Source of the DNA: Gymnopus androsaceus JB14
Lineage: Eukaryota; Basidiomycota; Agaricomycetes; Agaricales; Omphalotaceae
Direction of reading: 5' to 3'
DNA length: 64,000 bases
Assembly (NCBI GenBank): GCA_009733575.1
Contig: ML769384.1
Span: 933,257-997,256 of the forward strand
The notes under the pieces were generated by a model. That model was not told the origin of the DNA, made no database searches, and saw only the letters and a list, made by a program, of their open reading frames with translations. Both the position numbers and the translations under genes were made by a program. Of this stretch, positions 10,640 through 22,800 are shown one piece after another; position 1 is the stretch's first letter; every line of letters starts with the position of its first letter.

Positions 10640-13050
10640 TTATGTAGACGAGACTTACTAAAACCTCAAGCAACTTGGTGGCATCAGAGGATTTAGAACT
10701 CCCAAAGTCAACGTCTTTTCTCAGCAGATTTTTTCCGAATTTCGAAAGATACCATGTTGAAACGCAATTTGTGCGCCTTTGCGCGAAGTGTTACAATGTA
10801 ATGCATTCCTCCCAAGGTAAGTTCTTACCCACACTCTGCACATCGACCCAATCGAGTCAGCGAGTGCGAAGACAAGTCTTCGATGAAGAGAGTGCACTCC
10901 AAGTTTCTGAAGCTGGGCGAGGGAATTTGGATGCTAATTTCTTTATAAGTATATTCAGTGGAGACTCTATTCGTAGAGGTGCCACCGCTGCAGATGGGTC
11001 CGGAGGCCGATGTCACTGTTGTCGATAATAAAGCTGGCTTGATGTATACTTCTGCGAACTGATATACTGTGCAGATATGCTTGAATCACGCGAAACGAGA
11101 ACGAGGGGCTATAGATATAAGTACCGGTGTAAGCATTGATTTGTATTGATGCAGAAGTTTCGAGCTTACTCCTGCGAGATAGTCGACGACTGACGACAGT
11201 GAGTGTCGCTAGTGCACAGCGCATCGATCTGAGGGGACCAGGGCGCCCTTAAAGACTGCGGTATTGCGTTCTTTCTGTCTAGCATATATAATAAGTGGAT
11301 TCACCTCAAGCAAGAAATATCCATACCAGTGAAATAATCATACACAAAGGACTAAAGATCTCATCATCAATGTGACGCAGGCAGATGGATTTTCGAATCG
11401 TTTATTCAATTTTGAAGGTGTATAGTACTGAAATAAAAATAAAAATAAACATACCTTGAGGACGACAAGCAAGATGAAAGTAGCCTGTCAGTGTGTAGAG
11501 AAAATGGAGAAGGTGCTGAGAGATCAAATTCGTGTTCGTTCGGACTCTGACGCCCAAAAAATGCCTCCGTCTCTTCTTTTCAACCGACAACCACCTCCAT
11601 CTTTTCGAAAAAAAGAATCCTCTTCTTTTTTTCCGACTGCCCACTCGACGGGAAATATGCACCCCACCTACTTGTGATTTTTCGATTTTTGGATCTTTTT
11701 GGCTACTCGGTGGCTCTTTCAGCTCCTCTGCAAATCGAACTCGGCAGATAAAGCTTGTCGACTACCGCCACCTTTGCCTCAGCTGCAGCATGGAATTCCG
11801 CTTTTGTAGAGACGATTTTTGGCCCAATAATTAGCTCGAGCAGTGCAAAAATCAACTTTACGAGCGATCACCATTGCCACAGCTTCAGCATCCTAGCTAC
11901 ACAGGATCCTCTTCCACACTATAGGCTCACTCCTGATCATTGCCTCTGCAGATCAAAGCTTGGATATAACCTTGTCGACTTTAATATCGCCATTTCCTCG
12001 ACATAGCGATCCGCATCGACCCCCGCAGACATTTCCAACTCCGAGACCGTCTTCCCACTCTCCTACCTTTATTAGCTCAGAATCAACCTCCACTGTGACC
12101 GCTCGACGGAGCTTTTGTCTCAGCGTAGGCATGTGCGGGGTTCGATTTTGTTCGAAAAGGGGTATCGGCTCGGGTTCACCAACCCTGGCGGCGGAGGAAA
12201 TACTAGATGGCTGGGTGCTGCACCTACTTCCACTCCTTTCATTCAAGGATGTTTCAGTGTTAGCAAGTCGTAGTTCTTCGGTTCCAGTGTCGATTCTTTG
12301 TTTGGGTCGAGTTCAGGAGCATGGGTGGTCGTTCGCTCTTCAACACTAGCGCAAGTGCCAGAGCTGGTATGCATCACATTTACCGCGTCGTTGGCTTGCT
12401 CTTACAGTACCTTCACACATTGGTACCTTGAGGGCTTGGTCAGTCAATAGTCGGGAGCTTGGTTTTGATGTCTCTTTGTTGGTCTTGGTCACCCGGTCGC
12501 ACACCGTACATCACCCACGGTTGTAGGACGCACTACAAGGCTTTTATTTCCGCTCTGTCGATGTGGTTTGGAGGAAAGAAAAGGTGCTGTTCCGGGACCG
12601 CATCTCGCGTTGATGGCGCCATCACCACGTGGATGAGTCAGACAATGACTCATCCTTCCTCGGTTCCAAAAATCTGTTGCTTTTGAGGATTTCTGGACTA
12701 CGCACAGGGCTCTGAAGGAGCTCGGAAAGACCTTCTTGATTGTCGTCACCTATCTCTGGAGCGCTCTCTTTTTTTCCGCCGACCGAAACCGCATTTCGCC
12801 GTGAGGGCAGCATTCTTTCATTTTAGACTCCGGATTTCCGCGCTTCAAACACGTTAGAATGGAAGCTGATGGCCATCGTTCACCCTGAAAGATAATGGGC
12901 CGAAATTTTGGCATAGACACGCTTTGCAGGTCTTGAGGAACAGAGAGAAGCGCAAGGAGAGAAAGAGATGCGAGAGGGCAGAGTATTAGTTGAGGCCTGA
13001 ATCGAGATGCAGGAGCGATCTATTTCTGGAAAAGCTGGTCCACACTTAGA
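10640..13050. other. Stretch without a recognisable gene
   Basis: About 2.4 kb containing only short open frames with no family resemblance. The 11,700-12,400 part is G+C-balanced and codon-like in places on either strand, but no exon chain with good splice sites could be assembled. It lies between the PX relic and the second duplication copy; part of it could correspond to sequence left of the window start in copy A. Confidence 0.35.
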
Positions 13051-13061
13051 GGTATGTTCCT

Positions 13062-14586
13062 GCCTTGTGAAACGCCGTTGAAAGAACTCATACGGAGTTT
13101 TTCTTTCGTAAAGCGTTCATACTTGCTGGATCAAGTTGAAGATGATAATGGAAAGGAGAAGCCGGGATCTTGGGTCCAATCTTTCAGGGCTCGCCGCGTC
13201 TTTTTTTCCTGGATACCAAATTTCCTTCGCGGAGCTCATATGCACTTGGAAAATGTTTAAAAGGAGATCCCTTACTGATCTCGTCCTACAATTTCCCCCC
13301 ACATTCACCCACCTCCTCTTTCCTCGCATCCGATGTCAGCACAGTACGTTCTCCAATATCTCCTTCGCCTTGCCTTGACCGTCCATCATCTGCTCTAGAA
13401 GATACGAACCGTACAAAACTGCCGATTGCCTCCGGCGTGCAGAAGCTGACGCCGCGAACCAGGCTGCTGTACGCAGAATTGACCTTCACTAACTCGATAT
13501 AACCACTAATTGGTTTCATTGATTTATCCAGGTAGAAGATGCTGTTGCTCCGTCTGCTGTTGAAGAACCCACGGGACATGACGCCTTCGCGCGTTTCCTA
13601 GTTGGAGTATGTCTCAATCTCACAAACCGCCTTCATTATCCTGACCGTTTACTAGCTGATTATTGTATTGACTGTTTTACGAGCGGTTAATACGATTTGG
13701 CTACAGTATCTCATCTCCGACTCTCCCAAACTAAACCGAGGTGAATGCTTCGTACTTTATCAAGCATCTCAACTCTTCTGATACATCATACAGTCGGCCA
13801 GAAACTATCTATTGCAATTAAACCAATCATGTCATTGTACATATATTCTTTCCAACTTGTAGGCTAATTCAATGGGTGTTGAATTCATTGCCTGTATTCG
13901 CCAATGGCTGAATTTCCCCGTCAAGATGTCGCTACTGGTGAGAGAGAACATGGCGAGGAATAATCGATGTAACGCCTAGAAGACTTTAGACTACAATAAC
14001 CGACGCGTCCCTCTCACGATCGCTCCTCTTATCAGAGTTTTTTTCTTACCACTGCTGTGCTGGAGAATGAGTAGAATGCTTTTAAGCCGTCAGGACTGGA
14101 AGGGAGACGAGGATAGTCATTTACTCTAGACTCTAGAAACTTACACGTACTATCCGCTCCGAGTCAGTCTCCTATATCAAGTTACATCATACAGTGCATT
14201 TATTCTCTAGCTGACTTGGAGAGACAACTTCAAGTTGTCATCGAATTCTCAAGAGTGTATAAGGCAGGCTAGCTCCCATACCAAGCTTCTTGAAGGAGAG
14301 CGAGCTTCAACTCGAGTCTCCATATGGAGGAACAACAGAGATGAAAAGTACTGAAGCCTCTAGATCATGTTCCTGATTTCTACTGATTTCTACTGTAATA
14401 ACCAGCACCAATGGTGTCGTTCTACAAACTACTTGTGATATTTGCGGAGCCTCGTCTGCCCGGCAACGTAGATCCAACGGGTTCGTCCACTTCGCCTTCC
14501 GATCCGGGAATTCCAGCATCATCGATGACCTGTAGAATAATCCTCGTTAGTCTGGCAGTTGCGTAAATCCAAACGCAAACATTCAA
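13062..14586. repeat. Segmental duplication, copy B (partner 1-1,440)
   Basis: Second copy of the block described at 1-1,440. It includes the small membrane-protein gene (13,333-13,781) and the last exon of the tau55-like gene (14,422-14,529). Compared with copy A it has several short indels, for example an extra run around 14,380-14,410, so the duplication is not recent. Confidence 0.85.
13333..13781 (+). CDS. Small single-pass membrane protein, copy B (93 aa, four exons)
   Basis: Paralogue of 271-670. Exons 13,333-13,343, 13,399-13,468, 13,532-13,606 and 13,656-13,781 use the same three intron positions (acceptors CTCTAG, TATCCAG, ACTAG). The N-terminal half is nearly the same (RYEPYKTADCLRRAEADAAN, acidic VEDAVAPSAVEEP) and the TM segment is kept with conservative changes (LIIVLTVLRAVNTIWLQYL). 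A one-base difference just after the TM helix changes the frame, giving a tail of 16 extra residues (PKLNRGECFVLYQASQLF) instead of the short tail of copy A. Family and function are unknown; maintenance of frame and splice sites in both copies suggests selection. Confidence 0.6.
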
Positions 14587-15606
14587 CCAACCTTGCCATT
14601 CGCAATCTGTATATCCTCAAATCCCCAATCCCTCTGTACACCCCCGGTTAAAAAATCTGCCTCTGTCAGTTTTTTCACTTCCCATCTGCGTTCCCCTTGT
14701 CCATCTTGAGTGCTAACAAGCTCAGTCAACGAACAACATCCTACTCTCATAGGTATCTCCTTGTCCTTTGCTAACGCCCTGGCCAATGCGATTACCGTCG
14801 CAGCGTGGCTGACGAGAAGAATTCTCTTGTGGTTTGTGAAACGTGTCTCTACTTCGGATACCAGATCGGACATGACTATACTGCACCGCTCGTGTATTTC
14901 GTCCACGTCTTCCCCTTTACGGGTCGGGTAGTAGATGGAGGACCATGCTTCGGGGTCAATCTCCTCAAAATATGATTTGAGGTCTGAAGCGGAGTAGGGG
15001 CGAGGGTGAAGGCCTGTTCCTGGCGTAACAGGGGAATACCATTCGGAGATTCCTGGCCTCATCGTCAGCTATTATCATTCAGAGAGAGAGGGAGAACAAG
15101 GCTTACCATGTTCAACGTAAATCGGCAATCCCAATGCCTTTGCGGTCGGCTGAGAAGTTTGAAGACAGCGATCTATTGTGAAACGATCTTTGTGTTTAGG
15201 GCATTTACAGCTAGCAGAAGATAATTTCTTCACAATAAGGGGACGAGAGTATCATTGTCGGTCGTTGATCTTCATCTAATGAGAGAAAGTGGTCGGCCAA
15301 CTCTTGAGCTTGAGACTATCTCCTATGGTTAATATTTTTGCGATTTGGATCGCTAGTGTCTGTGAACAACTCACTACGCCAAAAGCAGTCAAAGGAGGAT
15401 CTTTAGCGAGTCCAGTTGGGCTCTCCCTTGAACGGGGCCGAGTCAGATTAGAAAGATCCCCTACTTGGATTCATATTTACTTACCAGGTTGTTGTGACCC
15501 AATTTAGTCGGAATCCTGTTCTTTCGATGAAAGACATTGAGATCTGCAATTATATGAGGAATGGAAATACTGTACCGTGTCTAGCAATATAGATGGTTTC
15601 AAGCAT
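14422..15606 (-). CDS. Histidine-phosphatase-fold protein, TFC7/tau55-like
   Basis: Phosphoglycerate-mutase-like fold. Start ATG 15,606 gives MLETIYIARHG with the catalytic RHG motif split by the first intron; then FRLNWVTTTW, ESPTGLAKDPPLTAFG, QELADHFLSLDEDQRP, LSSPYYRCLQTSQPTAKALG, LPIYVEHG, GISEWYSPV, RKGEDVDEIHERC, the second catalytic His in LLVSHAATVIALARAL, and a C-terminus ending at 14,422. The pattern TIYIARHG...RCLQTxQP...GIxEWY matches yeast Tfc7 (tau55), a subunit of the RNA polymerase III factor TFIIIC, better than metabolic mutases; that family assignment is from memory. Small exons joined at good splice sites. About 300 aa. The last exon lies inside duplication copy B. Confidence 0.75.
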
Positions 15607-15721
15607 TGTGGTGGTCGAGAATCAAACCCGTCAAACAGTAAGCGCTCATAAGGGCACGTTCCATGCGCGTATGTTATTCCATGCAATTGTGGTATACTTG
15701 TAAGTACAAATTTAATGCTTA

Positions 15722-17271
15722 TTACAGTTTAGCTTCGTGTCTGGCTTCATTCACAAAGACACCAGCCGCGCCCATTCCACTTCCTATACACATACTGGTG
15801 ACGAGCAGCTTCTTGTCTTTGCGCTTCGAGTTCGGCCAAGCCAGTGACAACTTGACGGGTACCAGCTAAAGAGCAAGATTACCATGAGGAGACAGTAGGT
15901 GTAAAGAGATACGCACTCATTCCAAGATGGATGGCTGATAGCAATGGCGCCGCCGTTGGGGTTGATCTTTTCGATAGGAATACCGAGCTCTTCCACACAG
16001 TACGCGAACTGGGATGCAAAGGCCTCGTTGATCTGTGATTATATACTTAGTATCCGCGTGAATCACGACTTGGAAGCGAGTTACACACCTCGTAAACGTC
16101 CACATCCTCCTTGGTCAATCCAGTTATTTCCAGAATCTTTGGGATCGCGATAGCAGGCGAAATACCCATATACTTGGGCTCAACACTGACAATAGTACTG
16201 GCAACGTATTTCCCAATAATTTCCATACCCTCCTTCTCCGGCGTTTGCACGAGTAGTCAGGACACAGATGGCAGCTCCATCTCCTACTCCGGAAGCGTTT
16301 CCAGCCGTTGTCGTGGAGGGACCCCAGTTCGGGAAGGCGGATTTGAGACCAGCAAGGCCTTCGGCAGTTACACCAGGACGTATAGTGTCGTCGACGGAAA
16401 TGGTGGTTCCACGGACAGTGATGGGCACAATTTCATCAGCAAAGATACCTTTGGCGGATGCCTGGAGGAAGACATATGAACTATGATTGGGGATACGGAT
16501 TCATGAAGACCCACCTCACTCGCACGAGTGTGCGAAATTAAAGCATAATAGTCTTGTTTCTCTCTCGGAACTTTGAATGCTTCAGCTACCATTTCCGAGG
16601 TCCAGCCCATGGGCTAATGTACATCGTCATTACGGGAAGTATTGAAATAAAAACACGAGATGCACACCTGAACACAATCATGGGCTTCCGGGTGCTCCGA
16701 AACCACTGCAGAGATTTCCGGGGTGGGTCGTGGGCTAGAGAGCTGGTTATTCAAGACCGGAATGAAATTACAAACGAGACGTACTTTAAGCTCATACTGT
16801 CCGTTCCAGCAGCGATACCGAGAGTGATCTCGCCGGATTTGATACCTTGAGCAATGTTACGGATAGACATGAGGCCCGACGAGCAAAGTCTGTTCACAGT
16901 AGAGATGGGAACAGTATGAGGGAATCCAGCAGCCAGTGCAGCAGCTCTTGAGAGATAGAGAGGAGAAGGAGGATGGCAAGTTCCAACGACAAATATCATC
17001 GACTTTTGCGGGGTCAATCTTTGTTCTTGAGATGGTTTCCTGGGCGAAATTGAAGGAGTATTCAAAGGCGACTGAAGACAAGGACGTACTTTGAACAAGT
17101 GATAGAGCATTTCGTCAACAGGTGTATCCTTAAGTTGACCTTTCTTGCCCGGCCAATGGCAGTTCGCTTTGCAAAAGTAATGACTACATCGTCAGGATTC
17201 TTTTGAAGAATGGCAGAAACTCCACGAGGCGTTTGAGTGCTCATTGCGCGAAGTGTTTGCCGAGAGAGCAT
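15722..17271 (-). pseudogene. Peroxisomal 3-ketoacyl-CoA thiolase, frame broken at about five places
   Basis: Last step of fatty-acid beta-oxidation. ATG 17,271; family landmarks in order: VVITFAKRTAIGRA, GQLKDTPVDEMLYHLFK, TISRTKIDPAKVDDIC, the active-site Cys in NRLCSSGLMSI, GWTSEMVAEAF, GNASGVGDGAA, YMGISPAIAIPK, NEAFASQFAYCVE, NPNGGAIAISHP (catalytic His) and a second catalytic Cys in TSMCIGSGMGAAG. The C-terminus reads RHEAKL, a PTS1-like -AKL; no PTS2 is evident. Introns keep good splice sites, but the frame shifts by one base near 17,145, 16,990, 16,243 and 15,925, and between LFK and VAFEYS (about 17,085-17,100) an intron has collapsed to about 17 nt with GTACGT and TTCAG still visible. 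Either a recent pseudogene or an indel-rich stretch of assembly. Confidence 0.8.
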
Positions 17272-17525
17272 TTTGGAAGAGGAAAGAAGCAGATCAAGTT
17301 GAACGGCGCTTTTAACCGCTACCCCGACACGGATTAACTGAGTTCCATAGGCGCTCGGGCTTCTCAGCAGCAGCTTCCGAAACTGCCCGAATTGGATTCA
17401 GAAGCCGAAGGATGCTGGACGACTATTGAAGGCTAATATACAATGTATTTCAGTCCAAGTAACGCGTCTCCAAGAATGCCATAGCGCGCTGCATTAAAAT
17501 GTACATTCTCCAAATAATAGTATCA

Positions 17526-17967
17526 TCATGTAGACACGGTCGTTCCAGGATACTCCCATTGACCAGGCTCAGGCTTTTCCTCCAAAGGTTCCCAGCTAGA
17601 TGGAAATTCAGTAAGAAACAGAGAGAAAAAAAGCAGCATAGACTCACGCTTTCCACTCTGCCATTTTCCCAACAAGCTTGAGCTCATCCGAAGCAATCAA
17701 CAGCGACTCTTCAATCTGTCCTTCGTCCAGCTCTTTTTCTACCGCTGAAATGTCTCCATTTGCCTTTTCCAAAATTCCAAGCTTTTTCAGCGTAAGAGCT
17801 TCAGTTCCTTGGCGGTAAACAGACGTGGATGGTAAAGCTGCAAGAGCTTCGAGAGTGGATTTGTATGTCTGAGTCAAGGCTGGAATTGGATTGGAGTGTA
17901 CAGCGAGACCAGTAACTCCAGTCGTAGTTTTTACTACTTGGAATAGAGGTCGAGTAAGACGGAACAT
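17526..17967 (-). CDS. Mitochondrial complex I subunit NDUFA5/B13-like
   Basis: Accessory subunit of NADH:ubiquinone oxidoreductase on the matrix arm. Two exons; ATG at 17,967 (MFRLTRPLFQ), a basic N-terminus suited to mitochondrial import, then TGLAVHSNPIPALTQTYKST, the LPSTSVYRQGTEALTLKKLG motif of the family, a glutamate-rich helix pair, and a second exon WEPLEEKPEPGQWEY ending at 17,526. The intron starts GTGAGT after EWKA and ends TCTAG before the W codon. About 129 aa, close to fungal orthologues. The frame is uninterrupted. It is transcribed away from MRPL32 across a 54-bp gap. Confidence 0.85.
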
Positions 17968-18021
17968 GGTGGTTGCTGGCCAACTTTTAAATAAGCGCTC
18001 AAGTTTCGAGCTTTGACCACC
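17968..18021. promoter_or_regulatory. 54-bp divergent spacer between NDUFA5-like and bL32m genes
   Basis: The two start codons face away from each other with only 54 bp between them, so any core promoter elements must be shared or overlap coding sequence. No clear TATA box was seen. Both products go to mitochondria, which makes coordinated expression plausible; this is inference from layout. Confidence 0.55.
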
Positions 18022-18382
18022 ATGGCAAGTCTTTCTCTAGCAGCATCAAAGCCATTTCTGTCTACCTTCTTCTCATTTGGCGGCTCATCATGGGCTTCTG
18101 TCCTCCAAGAATTTTTTCCTCGCATTCTTCTGGCTGTTCCTAAAAAGAAGGTCTCTCATTCGCGAAAAGCCATGCGCGCTGCAAACAAGGGCTTGAAGGA
18201 CAAGCATAGTGCGTTTTGTTGCGCTATATTAATGGAAAACTAATAACTTCCTTCTTTTAGACCTCGTACACTGTCCAGGATGCGGAGGACCAAAACTAGC
18301 GCATCATCTATGTCCGACATGCTACAGTTTTCTCAGTAGATTGTGGAAATCTGGGGGTAAGGATGAGCATAGACTATCATAA
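18022..18382 (+). CDS. MRPL32: Mitochondrial large-subunit ribosomal protein bL32m
   Basis: Component of the mitochondrial ribosome. Two exons, 18,022-18,208 and 18,261-18,382, give 102 aa. After a hydrophobic/basic presequence-like start (MASLSLAASKPFLS) comes the conserved AVPKKKVSHSRKAMRAANKG, then in exon 2 the zinc-ribbon CPGCGGPKLAHHLCPTC (two CxxC pairs) and a C-terminal FLSRLWK. All four zinc Cys are present. The intron runs from GTGCGT to TTTTAG. The start was chosen as the first in-frame ATG (context CCACCATGG). Confidence 0.9.
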
Positions 18383-18828
18383 CGTGCGTTTGCGTCCTTT
18401 TTGTGTTTTAGCTAGCTAACAATCCGTATAGATTGTAATTTACATAGTATCTCGCGCGTAATTCCATAATGGTCTGTGCTAGACAGTAATCGAGGGAACC
18501 TTACAGCTACACGTTGTACCGTTGATTCGTACGGCGACAAAAGCTACAAGATTCGAGTGGGATGTAAAAGGCTAGCCTCGTATGTTTCGTTTGAATAGCA
18601 CGTACGAAGATCCGAGTCGGTACTTCCCCAAGTAGTATAGTTTGAAAATTTGTAGATCATCGTCACTCAGGTCGATTTTGTTTGAGATTCTCAGTCTGCC
18701 TACAGGACTACAGGACACAAATATTTTTGCTCGAAGCTTGAGCGCTTGAGGTCTGAGCTTGAGAGTCCGATTCATCCGGCGCATCAGCGGCAATTCTTCC
18801 TTTCTCCAATACCTTCACTAAACTTTTC
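18383..18828. other. Intergenic, no gene seen
   Basis: 3' flank of the bL32m gene and upstream region of LSM1. Only a short minus-strand frame is present, with no family resemblance and no splice support. Confidence 0.45.
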
Positions 18829-19557
18829 ATGGACTCTCTAATACCTTTCACAACGTCGGGATCTCTAGTGGATTGCGTGGACAGTACGTCTACCCACAGT
18901 CAATCCTCCAACGCTGCTCGTCTCTAAAACACGCTCTCTCTCTCTTGGACCCTCAAAAAATAATACTTCAACTTGCACTTGTCGCTTTATCTTTTTAAAA
19001 AACCTTTCAACTGCGACACGTAATGCACATGCATATGTAGGGAAGATGCTGGTGATATTGCGAGATGGAAGAAAGTTACATGGCGTTTTGAGGTCCTACG
19101 ACCAATTTGGTACGTGGATGGATTTGCTGTCATAGCTGCTACCCAGCGCTCACTCTGACTCTTGATTCGATTCGATTCTTTTCTCTCCTGACAGCCAATC
19201 TCGTTTTAGAGGACACCGTCGAACGCATATATCACGAAAACCTATTCGCAGAAAACTGGCACGGCTTGTTCCTCATCAGAGGAGAAAATGTTGTGTTATT
19301 GGGTGAAATCGTAGGCCATTCTTTCTAGGCTCTTGCCTACGAGTCAAATAACTAACTAGCCGATTTCATGCAAACGTACCTCTTAGGATCTCGACAGAGA
19401 AGACGATATAACTCTACGCCAAGTCGAATACCACGAACTCGAACCATTTCACAAGCGCGCTATCGAGCTTAAAAAACAAAGCGACGAAGCCAAATCACAA
19501 ATACTCTACGAACAAAAAGGATTTTGTAAAGAGGGTGGGGAAGGGGATGGTTATTAG
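18829..19557 (+). CDS. LSM1: Sm-like protein LSm1
   Basis: Subunit of the cytoplasmic LSm1-7 ring that binds oligoadenylated mRNA ends and promotes decapping. Four exons: 18,829-18,883, 19,041-19,109, 19,195-19,310, 19,387-19,557 (136 aa). Sm motif 1 is in [29 protein letters not shown], and Sm motif 2 in GLFLIRGENVVLLGEI, followed by the LSm1-type C-terminal extension DLDREDDITLRQVEYHELEP. All junctions are in frame. Its 3' end faces the PHD-finger gene, about 325 bp away. Confidence 0.9.
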
Positions 19558-19882
19558 GACGATACGATACGCTAGATTGTATATTCTTCGCTATTGGTCA
19601 TTGTAAATGTACCACCAGGTGGGCTAGCTAATTAATGGACGTTGGCCATGTACAATTTTATTCAGAGGCTTGGTTGGTTGGAGCTACAAACGAATAAAAG
19701 TTTTGTAGGATACAAAAGATTAACTGTATAACTGACAAGAAATGCAAAGAAGAGCAACAGTATGGTGGTATAAAAAACGACAAGAGAAGACGAAAGTTTG
19801 GATGAGGGGAGTATGTCTAAAAAAGAAAAAACAGTCTTTAAAAATACATACGAGTAGAGGGGTCTATTTATTTAATAAAACT

Positions 19883-22800
19883 TCAAGAAGGCGCCTTTCG
19901 TTTCTTGCCCTTCTTCGGGGCATCGCCGTTGACCTTTGGCTTGGTGGAATGGCCGTTGCTCAGCTTGGCACTGCCCTTCTGAGGACCAGCCCCGTTGCGA
20001 CGAGGAGCGTTACCCAGAAGAGGGCCGACAGAGTCTTGCTCTTCAATCCTATCGATGCGTTTGCGTATCTCCCGCTCGCGAGAGGTCAGCCTGAACAACG
20101 CTTCTTCCTTCTTCTCCTTTTCCTTGTCAACGTCCTTGGCACGGAGGCTTTGCCATCTGAAACAGAAACCTTGAGCTACCTACAAACCATAAACGAGAGA
20201 ACAACGTACCCATTATGCCGTTCACAATCTTGATCTCCAGGGCACCACCACTCTGCCTCCTCCCTATTACTCTCATCTAGCTCAGCATAACTCTCCAACA
20301 CACCCTCCCCATAATCTGCCCAATCCTCATCCGAAAAACACAACCTCTGATCCCACCCACACTGCCCCAGACTTTCCGAACGATCGCTGGCAAGCTGCAA
20401 AAGCTTCTCTCTCGACAGAATGATATCCATCCCCCTCCTCAGCTCATCTCTAATCTGCTCGATATCCGCCAATAACCCATTCAACCGCTCAATCTCGCGT
20501 TCCTGCTTGGTCTTGGTCGGCTGGATCTCCTTGATAATAACCGGTGTCGGAATCGATGCGGTCTCTGCTACCAGTGCATCACCGCCACCGCCTACTACTT
20601 GCATCGGATTCGTAGGAGCCGGCTCGATAACCCTAACCAAACCCTCTCGTTTCGATGCACTTTTGACACTCTCCCAGAGATCCTCCTTCTTTCCGCCCTT
20701 TTTGGTAAACGTGTCAATTTTCTTGCGGAGGGTTTTGACGCCGCATTCTTCGGAACAGTATTTGGAGAAGGTTCGGACGGGTTTGTGACAAGCTTTGGGG
20801 GAATCAGGGTCCGGGCTGTTAAGACCGAATAAGCAGCGGGCTTTGTAGCTCGTTTGGAGGTTTTGCGTTGGGTTTTCTGAGCCGAGAGATGAGAATGAGA
20901 GATTGGTTTGCGTTAAAGTGGATACGTACTGCTAATACACGTAGGACAAAAAAACTGATCTACCAAGTCGCCTTTGTGTTCTGGGATCTGTACGCATCTC
21001 ATGTGGTACCATTCGTCGCATCTAATTGAAACATTTCAGTCAAGACTTGCAGTGTAAACCTGGAACAAACTCACGAATCACAAGCAATCATCGGCTTGTC
21101 CTCATTATATTTCGTCTTGCAAAGACAATACAATTTGTCATCATCCTCCTCCTTCTCCTTCTCCTCGACATTTTCCTCTTCCTTGGCCTGTGTGTCTCCT
21201 TCAGGACCTACAGATCCTGCGGGATGGGCAGAAGTTGAGCGAGAGCGTACACCAGAACGAAGATGATGCTCTCGCAGCGGAGCCTGAAACCGTCCGGCTG
21301 ATTTGAGCAGGGGCGGGAGTGGCAGAGGAACTAGCGCGACTGCCGCCTTTTGAAGGAGCAGATGCGGAAGCAGCAGGTGTGGTAGCAGCAGCCGAAGTAC
21401 GAATGATGTTGCCGTATTCGTCTCTAGGCTTGGGTTTAGGACCGGGTTTTCCGCGAGGTTTGGGTGGAGGTGGGGGAGGAGCACCGACGATTGTACCATC
21501 GGGGTTGCGGGGCTTGGGTTTGGGTCCAGGCTGAATAGGATATTAGCTAAACCTTTATGAGGGACGATTAATTCCAAAGACTTGCCTTTCCTCTTTTCTT
21601 TGGCTGAGGCGCTGTGACAGTCACTTCCTTTGGGGTCGAAGGAGGCGGCATACTCTCCCTATCATCCTTTTCCGAAGGTTTCGCCGAAGACTGTCTCACA
21701 CCACTGGCACTAGACGGTCTAAAAGGTGACGTGGCGGATAGAGTAAGAGGAGAAGAAGAACGCGAGGTTGTTTCTTCATGCTTTAGTTGTTGAACGGCCG
21801 GGGGTGCTTTGGGCGGCTTTGTGTCAGGAACAGGAACGGGATTCGGAGTAGAGACGGACATGCGCGAGTTCGGTCGATCGTCGAGGAGGCTTAAGAGTTC
21901 GTCCTCGACGTCAACTTGCATCGCCTTGTGATCGTCGTCTTTCTCGGCTACCACATCGACTTTAGGGGTAGGAGCATCGAGTGTTTCATCAACGAGCTGA
22001 GCAACAGCCTTGTCTACATCGACGTCCATGGCATCGGGATCCACAACGACTTGAGCAAGCTCTGCATCGAGTTCCTGTTCAAGAGCCGTCATGGGGTCAT
22101 CCCCGGACAAGACGGGGCTTTTGGTGGCCTTGCGGGCGACTGGGCTTGTTGATGAACGTCTGCCAGGATCAGAGCGTGCTGATGGCAGGGCAGGAGTTAC
22201 GGCAGAAGATGGTGCAGCGCTGGAATGAGGACGCTTGATCTTGCGACGATCATCGTCTGTGTAGTGTTCTAAAAGCCATTCGTGAGGATCTTCCTCCAGG
22301 GTCTGAGGATGGATGGGTGGCGGAGGAGGAGTAGGGAGCGGAGGAGGAGGGATGGACTGTCGTGGTGATGGCTTTCGCTTCCTGAGCTCCTCCTCCTCCT
22401 CTTTCTTGATGATGACTTGGGGAGTGTGCTTGGCAGCAATAGCCCTGCCAGCCTGACTTCCTGGAGGAGATCGACGGCCGACTGGAGGACTGATGACTCG
22501 ATGCTGGTGAACATGAGGAGGCGGGGAAGGGAGGTACGGGCGTGGATAAGGATACTGAGGGGGCCTCTCTGGCTCTCGCTCTGGAATGAGGATGGTCTGC
22601 GGATATGGATGATGATCATTGTGAACAGGATCATAGCCAGCCCTACGCCCGGATCTCTGCCTAAAGTCGTCTGATTCCTGCTGGACTCGTCTAGCAAGCA
22701 AACGTTCCTCTTCTTGCCGGCGATAACGGTCCGCATCCTCCTGCTGCCTCATGAGCTCATACTCGTCCGAGTATCTCCTCTTCTTGTGCGAAGGCTCGTC

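Noticed and set aside
10675..11028. 117-codon plus-strand ORF
   Set aside because: No family resemblance, no homologous exon structure and overlapping frames on the other strand; composition not distinct from surrounding noncoding DNA.
11402..12350. Several open frames of about 80-130 codons on both strands
   Set aside because: None shows conserved motifs or a plausible exon chain; mutually overlapping, so at most one could be real.
17235..17271. PTS2 signal at the thiolase N-terminus
   Set aside because: MLSRQTLRAMSTQTPRG does not fit the R-L/V/I-x5-H/Q-L/A pattern; the -AKL C-terminus is the better candidate.
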